The notes under the pieces were generated by a model. That model was not told the origin of the DNA, made no database searches, and saw only the letters and a list, made by a program, of their open reading frames with translations. The translations under genes and the position numbers were made by a program. Below are positions 55,301 through 64,000 of a stretch of 64,000 nt of DNA, one piece after another. The stretch comes from Macquaria australasica (lineage: Eukaryota; Chordata; Actinopteri; Centrarchiformes; Percichthyidae): the NCBI GenBank assembly GCA_005408345.1, contig SEMN01000332.1, positions 124,001-188,000 of the forward strand, in the 5' to 3' direction. The stretch's first letter is position 1. Each line of letters begins with the position of its first letter.

Positions 55301-58300
55301 GATGTGGACTTATCTGCCAGTGTCCTTTAAACACTCACCAAAAGATTTAACCATGCTTTCTTTGGGACTCAGGTGTGGGGACAGCATAGCGGTCTGCAAC
55401 GGCCCCCTCCTCCCACACACTGGCCTCCTCAAGGTCTTCAAGATGCTCCAGGTGTGTGTGTAATTGTCTTGTCCTCTGCTTGCCTCTTTGTGGTTTTATG
55501 TTCTCCTTCCGTCTCCTCTTGTTTCCTTGAAGTTTCATTGCGCACCTGCTCCCAAATTTGCCTTGCACATTGGCCATTTTTTCACCAATTTCAGCTTATG
55601 GATTTATGGCCTATTCCTTGAAAGCCAAACACGTTCATTTATCATAGCGCTACCTCTTTTTGGCTGCTTTAATAATGAAAGGAATTCAAATAATGCCACT
55701 AAGAATTTTCATATCACACATGATAATCAAAGATGGTGTGTTAACCTCATCAAATCTGTAAAAAAATATGTTTTATTTGGACCCATTTGGCACCGTCTAT
55801 GCTGTGGGACACATAATGGGAATATGGAATTTCCATCGTCTTTATTGATCCAGGGAGAGGGAGGAGTTTCCATACTGGGCTGTTGCTGGGCAGACTGGGA
55901 TTCCATGGCAGCCAGGCTGGAAATATCAGCAGCAGGATGTTGTGTTTGTCAGAGGCCAGTTTCCTGTTCTCAGCTCTTACAAACACACTGCCGTCCATCA
56001 GATGTGCTGTCACCCTTCCTCTTCGGGCTGACCCTCACTCTCCCTTTCTCTTTTGCCACCTCTTTGTTGGCTCATTATTTTCTCTCTCCCTCTTCTCCCC
56101 AACCTCTCCTCACTCCGTATCTGCAACATCCCAGCTGTCGCCCGTGACTCTGCCCAATCAGACGGAGTCCTCAGGTTTGATGCGTCTTCTTGGTGTGGCC
56201 TTTCCAGGTGAGAAGGACAAGGAGGAGTGGCAGAGGGAGCAGGAGGAGGCGAGGAGGAGGGACCACAGACGCATCGGGACGGTAAGACGAAATCTAAATT
56301 AGGAGAGGTGCATAAAATGAGATCAAATGAAAAAGTAAAAAGCAAATGATTAAAGAAGTGTTTTCTGGTCATAAATGCCATGTGTGCATGTTTTTGCATA
56401 GGACCAGGAGCTGTTCTTCTTTAATGATGTGAGTCCAGGCAGTTGCTTTTTCCTGCCTAAAGGAGCCCACATCTACAACACCCTCACTGACTTCATTAAG
56501 GTGAACATACACATCACACACTACATGTAAATCGCCTGCAATAATCTGACTGTGGACTTAACTCTACAAAAGAGCATTTTATAAGGGAACTATAAGAGCA
56601 GGATGACATAGGCATATTTGCAGTTTTAAGCTTTTGGTTTTACTTTAAAACAATCATCAGCACCAAGTAGAGGTTTCAGGAAACAATGACAAATAAATAC
56701 CAGCTGATGCTCAGTTGCAAAAGCTTGAAACTTCAAATATGTCTCTCTTTTTTGGTGTAACTTTACTCTTATATAATATCAGTGGCTCTAAGATGGCTTC
56801 ATTTATATAGCACTTTTATCCAAAGCGCTTTACAAGGTTTTTGACGCTCATTCACGCACACACTCACACACTGACAGCAGCAAGCTACCACGCAGGGTGC
56901 TGGCCAACCATCGGGAGCAATTTGGGGTTCAGTATCTTGCCCGAGGACACTTCAACATGTGGACAGGACAGGAGTGGATGACCCACTTTACCTCCGGAGC
57001 CACAGCTGCCTCAGATCTTTTAAAAAAAATAAAAAATAAAAATCCCTATGCAGTTAAAACTTCACTTGCACCCTCTGTTGCATTTCATCTCCAGTGTTGG
57101 CACTGCAGCAACCACTTTAAATGAACTGAAACTTTATAACCCCATTCAGCACTTATTATGCAACTTAATGAACTACACTTAATTTGATTATGCAAGCTCC
57201 AACCATGACCTTAATTGGGTTTAGGCAATCTGAAAATGCTGCTTACGATTTAGGTTCTCGTTTCAGTGTTTTTCCGTCATTGGGTTAAAAATGTAATATT
57301 GTCCATCTGTCACTCACACAAACATGTACAAACATTAACATAACAGTCGCACACAAACATGTACATACATTAACATAACAATGAATGTGCTGTGTTGATT
57401 GTATCCTGGGGATGTACATGTTCATATCACTCGTCAGGATATTGCTCGTTAGCCTTCAATTTATTGCACTGTTGTGACAGTTTGACCCTGTCCTGCACTC
57501 ACTGTCACACACATCCTTCCTTCCTGACGTCTTGTAGAGTGAATACCGAAGGCGAGGCTTCACCGAGGTCGTGACCCCAACTCTGTACAGCACTGCATTA
57601 TGGGAGCGCTCGGGCCACTGGGAGCACTACAGCGAGAACATGTTCACTGTGACATCGGAGGGCTCTCAGACCTACGCTCTCAAACCCATGAACTGTCCTG
57701 CTCACTGGTGAAAACACACTCACATTCCTGCTCTCTAGTGTCTTCATAGAGACTAAGCAGTGCCTCACTCTCCTTCCTTGTGTTTAGTCTTATGTTTGAG
57801 CAGCGTGTTCGCTCGTGGAGGGAGCTTCCTATGCGATGGGCTGACTTTGGGGCGCTGCATCGTAATGAGCTCTCTGGAGCGCTGGGAGGTCTCACTCGTG
57901 TTCGAAGGTTCTGCCAGGATGATGCTCACATCTTTTGCACACCTGAGCAGGTACACATAACACATATGTACATGCATTCATTGTTTTGTTGCAGAATTTC
58001 CTTTCCTTCTAGACCGCTGCATACTTCTCAACGTGCTGTAAGTGGGGCAGAAACTGAATGGGACACATGTGGAACCATATTACAGTGATTAGATGGGCTG
58101 TAAAATAACTCCAAACATTCCAGGAGGTCTCAGCCTGGATGAATGAAGGTCTTTGTCCTGTTCAAACATTACACCTCCATATGTGCATCTCTGTGGCTGC
58201 ACAGTCTGTGTAATCCTGATCCCCAACATAGTGCCCTGGAAGCTTCCCATGATACTGATTGCGCTCCTCCAGACCTTCTGCTGATATCCTTCTTAATTCA

Positions 58301-61300
58301 GAGATCATAGTCACATGATAATCATCACTGTTAGTTTCTGAAATACTAATTCCATCTCTGGAGGTCTCCAGGCTTTACAGTAAATACATTGGTAAATTTC
58401 CTTTTTCTTTTCCCACCCTGGTTGGAATTTAAAGACCCCTGTCTTAGTCTCATTATTTACATTATTATGTCCTCTTGTTGCCCTTGTCTTCAACCATTTT
58501 TCATTCTTTCTTTCCAGCTGGAAGAAGAGATTGTGGCATGTTTGGACTTTGTGAGGCGGGTGTATCAAGTGTTTGGGTTTTCCTTCCACTGCCTCCTGTC
58601 TACACGTCCTGCGACATGCCTAGGGGAGCCTGAACAGTGGGATAATGCCGAGCAGGTAAACACACACACACACATTCACACGCACTTTATCATATTGTGG
58701 TATGCCAAAATCATACGCAGTAGTCCTAGACAGGCCCAGCTGTTCAAATGCACTGTAAGCTGGATCCAGTTAATCACAGCTATAGAAAATAAATCTTCTT
58801 CAAAGCGAAATGACATGGTGTAAATGATATTCACTTAACCAGTCAGTTATACGAGCGGTACGTGTCGGGCTGCTGGGTAGATATATATCTGTAAATCTCC
58901 ATGGACGCCTTTTTAAATAGGCACAGCGGCAATTTAACCTGATTCAATTGAGTGTAATTGAACATTATGGTTCCAAGCTCCCACAACCCCCCCCACCCCA
59001 GAGAGAGAGAGAGAGATTAATGTACAGCACTTATCTACTACGCCTACTTACTTACTGTGCTCTACGCTGTGTGTGTGAGCAGCAGTTGGAGAGGAGTCTG
59101 CAGCAGTTTGGTGAACGTTGGGAGTTGAACCCAGGAGACGGAGCTTTCTACGGACCAAAGGTCAGTGGGAAGGGCAACATGCAGTAAAGGAAACTGATTT
59201 CCACACACAAGTGTAAATATCGTTTATCACAGTAACAGCAGCCAAAACATGCTGGGTCCTCCACTCACTTTATTCACTTTCAGTGTTGCCATTTATGCCA
59301 AAAGCCACTTTAAAGGAATAGATCAACATTTTAGAAAATACACGTATGAGAAGACTGATACCACTCTCATGTCTGTATGTGAAATATGAAGCTATGGCCT
59401 GCAGCCACTTAGCTTAGCACAAAGACTGGGAACGGGGAAACGTCTAGCCTGGCTTTGTCCAAAAATCTACCTAACTACCAGTTCTTCTAAAGTTTACTAA
59501 TTGACCCGTTTTATCTGTAGCCTCATATTTCATGGACAGACATGAGTGGTATTGATCCTCTCGTCTAACTTTCGGGAAGAAACCACACAAACGTATTTCC
59601 CAAGTTGCTGAACTATTAAAAATAGTGTGTAAATTTAACGATTCACAATCTAATTTTCTCGCCTTATCTAACGGATTCTTCTAGGATCAGTTTATTGGTG
59701 TTGCGTCACAGATTAGAGAGTGACACAGACGTCTTTGTTTTCCCTCTGGCTCTGCAGAGATGCATGTTTGAGCACTAAATGATACAGTTCACACTGTCCC
59801 AGACCACAGGAACAGCAATAAAAACAGAAATATGACAGTTGATCTTAGAAAATTTACAGCCGTGTTTTATGAAAATAGAAAGTGGCTTGACTTGAGAGTG
59901 ACCTTGGGTGTTTTGTTTTGTTTTTTGAGGCGATTTCATTTTCGTTTTTACTTGTGCACGAAGTCGGTAAGCATCAAGAGGAAGTCAGCTTCAGGCAAAC
60001 CTTACATGATGGAGCTCATGTGGAGGCACAGAGAGTTGAGGTAGGTCAAGTCAGGGTGGGGTTAGATACACACCAAACACGCTCCATGAAACAAACAAAC
60101 AAACATTCCTCACAGCCATCTAGCTAGGGTGTGTTAGCCACAATTAGCTAGATCAGCTTCTCTTGGAAACCCATTTGAAAGCCTTCCTGTCCACAAAAAT
60201 GCACTTTGTCCCCTGCAGCGTCAGAGCTCTGAACTCAGAATTGTAGAATTTGGCTGGATTTTGGCTGGAATAGAGAAGTGAAGCCTAATTCGAACACACT
60301 CCTACATGTTTCATCATAGATTGACGTCCAGATCAAAGATGCCATTGGCAGACAACACCAGTGTGCCACAATCCAGTTGGACTTCCAGCTGCCAATCAGA
60401 TTTGACCTTCAGTATGTCGGGTGAGTCATACATTTCTGCATTTGGCTCTCAATCGCTTAGACATTCCTACATCTGCAATGATTTAAATCTGCACATTGGC
60501 ACTTTTGAAGCATATTCTTGTCTCTTTGATAAACCCACATGCTTGCTGTAAATGGTGTCCTGTAATTGCTCAAGTTTAAAAGTCTAACTTGATAGGGACC
60601 TAATTTGATCAGTAAAGATTAATCCTTTATTGAATTTATAAGTTCATGCTCCCTGTTTCTGCCGTAAACTGCTTTTTGCCTCTTATTAGTCTGCCCTACT
60701 TCCCTCGTGGTCTCCTCATATCAAAGTGTTTTTGAACACTCTTAAGGAGTGAGCAATACGGAGAAAATCCTCCATCACGGTACATGTAATTTTATATTGC
60801 AACATCGATATTTGTCATGATGTAGGAAACTTTATGGAAAAGTGATTTAAGAAACCATTTATGCATAAAATAACCAAACAAATGTCTGTTTTTGGTTAAT
60901 CTAGCAGATAGTTTGCAGATCAAGTTTAAAAAAAACCAGCAACCAAAAAAAAACAATATTGCTATTCATTTGCAACATGGCAGCACGGCCTAATTATCTC
61001 AGATATTAAAGGATGGCTGCTAAGGTAGAAACATTATGGCAAAATTTATGATGGGAGTCATCACCTAACATTATATATATGTCATCATATCACCAAACCC
61101 TCACTCTATTGATAACCCTTTTCTTTTCTCTCAGTCAAGACGGACAGTTGCACAGGCCGGTGATGATCCACAGAGCGGTGCTGGGATCACTGGAGAGAAT
61201 GATCGCTATACTGGCTGAAAACTTTGGAGGGAAATGGTGAGAAGACGTTAATAATGACATGGAGTCAGATGCATTTTATTAGGCTGTTGTGATGCAGAAG

Positions 61301-61993
61301 CAGTACCCTAACCCATCTCCTCTCTCTTCTTACCCCACCCAGGCCCCTGTGGTTGTCCCCAGCGCAGGTCATGGTAATTCCTGTGGGGGGCAACAGTGAG
61401 TCATACGGCAAACAGGTCAGTCTGTGATGAAGATTTCCTTCTGGTACATCAGCAGACCGAGTGTACTCTCTTTCTGACTTTATTCTTCCTGTAATTATTA
61501 ATTTGCTCGTTGATGTGAGAAGCTCATTGCAGATACAATCTTAAAAGCAGTTGCCTCTCTTCTGTTAAGGTGGTCCAGCAGTTCCGTGAAGCTGGCTTCA
61601 TGGTTGATTTGAATGACGATCAGGGAGCAACCTTAAATAAGAAGATTCGTTCTGCTCAGCTGGCCCAGTACAACTACATATTTGGTAAAGATGAATAATG
61701 GGATGAAAACTGTGGCTACTTAACATACTAAAGTCTGTCACTGCTGCTTTTTAGGTTTACTACACAAACTCAAACTCTGTATTTATTGCTCTTGATGTCA
61801 CCGTACCTGATTATGACTGCTGAACATATTATTTTTGTGTGTTTGTCCAGTGGTGGGGGATAAGGAGAGTGAGAGTGGAACAGTGAATGTGAGGAGCAGA
61901 GGAGGTAAACAGCTGGGGAGGAGGCCGACAGAGGAGGTGCTGACATCCCTCGCGCAGCTACGAGACACCAGGAGCAACCTAGACGAGTTCTGA
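51648..61993 (+). CDS. tars2: Threonyl-tRNA synthetase, mitochondrial
   Basis: Charges mitochondrial tRNA-Thr with threonine in the matrix. The 18 coding exons are 51648-51731, 52621-52796, 52886-53000, 53487-53608, 54389-54497, 55166-55230, 55373-55451, 56135-56281, 56402-56500, 57538-57707, 57788-57950, 58518-58655, 59083-59160, 60320-60420, 61135-61236, 61343-61415, 61570-61684 and 61851-61993, giving 692 residues (human 718). An Arg-rich targeting peptide (MAVTQLFRLVVCRAAARATL) is followed by a TGS domain at about 50-125 and an editing (N2) domain at about 126-250 with key residues replaced. The class II core has motif 1 near Pro346, zinc ligands Cys385 (KPMNCPAH), His413 (DFGALHRNE) and His561 (MIHRAVLGSLER), motif 2 (RVRRFCQDDAHIF) and motif 3. 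The anticodon-binding domain spans about 580-692. The intron after exon 6 uses a GC donor. Other introns hold repeats only. Confidence 0.95.
52369..52520 (+). repeat. Dispersed repeat fragment in tars2 intron 1
   Basis: Starts ACACTCAGTTACCAGTTTAT and continues TAGGCACAGACAG, CTACCTTCATGAAGGTCATA and TTGTTGAAACTGGTTTTAGA. This resembles a widespread fish DNA-transposon-derived repeat with the end motif CAGTTACCAGTTTATTAGG. No coding capacity. Confidence 0.55.
55243..55298. repeat. (AC)28 microsatellite next to a tars2 splice donor
   Basis: Uninterrupted AC dinucleotides beginning about 12 bp after the non-canonical GC donor of tars2 coding exon 6. The antisense Val-Cys frame is an artefact. 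Confidence 0.95.
56788..57010 (+). repeat. Dispersed repeat in tars2 intron 9
   Basis: Contains TTTATCCAAAGCGCTTTACA, CTCATTCACGCACACACTC, GCTGGCCAACCATCGGGAGC, AATTTGGGGTTCAGTATC and TTGCCCGAGGACACTTC. This is a well-known percomorph repeat that predicts spurious small proteins in one frame. Confidence 0.7.
59315..59618. mobile_element. Foldback/MITE-like repeat, family B, copy 2 (shortened)
   Basis: Same family as 47071-47637: GATACCACTCTCATGTCTGT, TTAGCTTAGCACAAAGACTG, TAGCCTGGCTTTGTCC. The right part (ACATGAGTGGTATTGATCC, CGTATTTCCCAAGTTGCTGA) mirrors the left, so arms of roughly 100 bp face each other. It lies in tars2 intron 13. Confidence 0.7.
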
Positions 61994-62060
61994 TGAAAAA
62001 GTCCTGGAAATAATGAGTCACTGATGTAATAAATGTTTGTTTTACATGTTCCAGCTGTTA
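61994..62060 (+). terminator. tars2: tars2 3' untranslated region with polyadenylation signal
   Basis: AATAAA at 62028-62033 lies 35 bases after the stop codon and is followed by a TGTTTGTTTT-rich downstream element, so the 3'UTR is probably only about 55-60 nt. Confidence 0.65.
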
Positions 62061-64000
62061 TTCTTTGGTTTTGTCTGAAGAGGTGGCTGCTAAATTTGTA
62101 ATAAAAGTATATAAAAGATTACTTAGTTGCTGATTTGTCCATTAATGGCATTCGCTGATAAATGTGGGTCCTAAAAAGTGCAGAGAAGAGATTTAAGGTT
62201 ATTTTAAGATTACTATCAGTCTAATATCAGCATTACACAGCTACATTTGTAATTTGTTCGCTAAGATCCATTAACTATGCAAACCTCCCGCTTACGTAAG
62301 TCTGTGTCATGATATCAGAATAGAAAACCAGGCATACCTTCAAAAGACTGGAAGAAAGGGAGGATACGGAGGGGGATTTGACTAAAATAGGAGAGGGAGC
62401 TGCCATGTCAGGGCTGTGTGTTGTCATGTGTGTTTAGTGGAAACAGCCAAGAAAAGGTAAAGGTCAAAAGGATTGGAAGTTTTTTCCTTTTTAATTGAGA
62501 GAGGGCAGCAGGATGGAAAAGACATCGGTCACAACAGTGACACAGAGCGAGGGAGAGGGGGACGTGTCGGCTCAGAGAGAATAAACGTGAGTCGACTGGA
62601 CAAAAGCAACGGCTTCAACAAAGCTGGTTGTGAAACCGGTGGAGTGGATTGTGTGTTCAGTTCTTTCGGAGATGATTTAGAGGGCCAGAGAGGAAAGGTG
62701 AGGCAGGTTCATGATGCTGTAAGCCAGTACAGGTCACCTCGGACTGAAAAAAGGTCTTAATCAAGCTCGGACATGACTAAAACAAAGTCAGTGATGTCCA
62801 TGTTTAAAACCTACACATACACCTACTTACAATCGTTAGCACGTAATAGTACTCTCAAGAGGGGAGCTTGTGTATTGGACAAATGCCACTAAATCCTCTG
62901 TTTTTGACAGGCTGTAGCTGCTAGTAATTCTAAGTGGGTGAATCTCAGAAGGCCATCAGAAGACCTGAGGCTCAACAGTATGGTTATTAGATATCCATCT
63001 GCTGGCACCCTAATGTAATGCAGGTGAATGAAATTTCATTTGTGGTGCTCACAGTGTTGAAACAAGATGCTAGCAGCTCTGTGAGACTACTCATGCACAA
63101 CAGTGCTTTGAGCTAAATTCTAACAGCATGCTATCATGCTCACACTGACATTGCTAACATGCTGATGTCTAGGAGGTATAATGTTTACCATGTTCACCAT
63201 CTTAATATAGCGTGTTAGGATGCTAATATTTACTAATTAGCACCAAACAAAGTACAATTGAGGCTGATGGGAATGTCATTAGTTTTGCAGGTACTTGGTC
63301 ATAAAGGTAATGGACAAATTGAAATTCTGACCTGATGGATGACTACACCCTCCTGTTCTTTCTTACTGAGCAAGCCTGTGCCCTAACTCTGCTGTAGGCT
63401 TTGTGCAAAATGAGAAGATAAAGTATACGGCCCAGACGGCACAGCTACCAGCCAGCATTGCACAGCAGTTGCGTAGTGATGACACAGACCATTAGCTCCA
63501 GTAAACACTGAAATCTTAACTTAGTAGATAACAACATCAGGCTCCCTTCGCCCTCTTCACTTCCCCACTGCCCCCTGCTATCTTCTCTTTGCGCACACAC
63601 ACACAAGAAAGCAATTCTTCATTCAACTGGTGGAGTCGCACAGAGTTCATAGGAAATTATTTTTAGCTAAAGGGGTTTACCGTAAAAGAAAGCTGCTGTG
63701 GGGGCAGTAAAAAAAAAGGCTTTATATTACAGTATGTAGTGAGACACTAAAGTTCGTCCAGGGAGGCAGAGATGGATATCAAGCTGCAGTGTAATATAAG
63801 AGTGAAGCCCTCATGGCAAAACTATAAAGAACTGTCCATCTATTAAAAGTTAAAGGCCCTAAAGACAGCTTCTTACTATGAGTGATGGGGTTCCACATGA
63901 GCGCACGCACTTGTGAACAGCTTATTTTGCTTCACTTACAAATTTCTGTATTTCCTTTTTTCTCTGTATTTTACTCTGGTTTGAAGTGGGTGGGAAAAGG
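62061..64000. other. Intergenic region after tars2
   Basis: No supported exon. ECM1 follows TARS2 in human, but no ecm1-like Cys-rich exon was recognised here. A 95-codon frame at 62473-62760 starts at a non-ATG codon, lacks splice context and resembles nothing I know. Confidence 0.5.
63030..63345 (+). repeat. Dispersed teleost repeat with GCTAACATGCT motifs
   Basis: Contains TGACATTGCTAACATGCTGA, GGTATAATGTTTACCATGTT, CACCATCTTAATATAGC, GGCTGATGGGAATGTCATTA and GACAAATTGAAATTCTGACC. It matches closely a repeat that is abundant in perch-like fishes. Non-coding. Confidence 0.75.

Noticed and set aside
55093..55334. Val-Cys repeat frames on the minus strand
   Set aside because: Produced by the AC microsatellite.
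55464..56147. 227-codon plus-strand frame overlapping tars2 exon 8
   Set aside because: It is in a different frame from the ThrRS exon at 56135-56281, is mostly intronic and resembles nothing known.
62473..62760. 95-codon frame downstream of tars2
   Set aside because: Begins at a non-ATG codon, with no promoter, splice site or family resemblance; chance is likely.

Overview
The window is nuclear DNA from a ray-finned fish, most likely a percomorph teleost. Its protein-coding genes are split into many short exons with consensus GT-AG borders. Its dispersed repeats match families I know to be abundant in perch-like fishes. There are no bacterial operons, CRISPR arrays or recognisable tRNAs. 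I assembled the gene models by eye, checking splice sites, reading phase and family resemblance.

Layout: (1) 157-5936, minus strand, is the 5' part of a membrane-type carbonic anhydrase (ca14-like), which runs off the left edge. (2) 5937-11640 is intergenic, with LINE 3' debris, GA repeats and a CCAAT-bearing promoter-like patch near 8.5 kb. (3) 11640-18565 is ciart (chrono), a circadian repressor, with an E-box/CCAAT promoter, a non-coding first exon, five coding exons and a long 3'UTR. (4) 18566-27050 is repeat-rich and includes a nested transposon complex at 23416-26541. (5) 27160-33810 is prpf3, a U4/U6 snRNP splicing factor with 16 coding exons. (6) 34274-46563 is rprd2, an RNA polymerase II CTD-interacting protein with 10 coding exons and a 6.4-kb first intron. 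(7) 51560-62050 is tars2, mitochondrial threonyl-tRNA synthetase with 18 coding exons. (8) 62050-64000 is intergenic, with one dispersed repeat.

The order ca14 - ciart - prpf3 - rprd2 - tars2 matches human 1q21.2. However, ca14 is inverted relative to the others, and the human neighbours APH1A and MRPS21 were not seen. The four forward genes lie head to tail but serve unrelated processes (clock, splicing, transcription, mitochondrial translation), so this is a conserved synteny block and not a functional cluster.

The most notable observation is in tars2. The aminoacylation core and its three zinc ligands are intact, but four of the five residues that form the classical ThrRS editing site are replaced. 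Other points of interest are a GC-AG intron beside a long CA repeat in tars2, three stacked upstream ORFs before its start codon, a multi-level transposon nest, and an expanded Lys/Glu tract in rprd2 encoded by a purine-only repeat.
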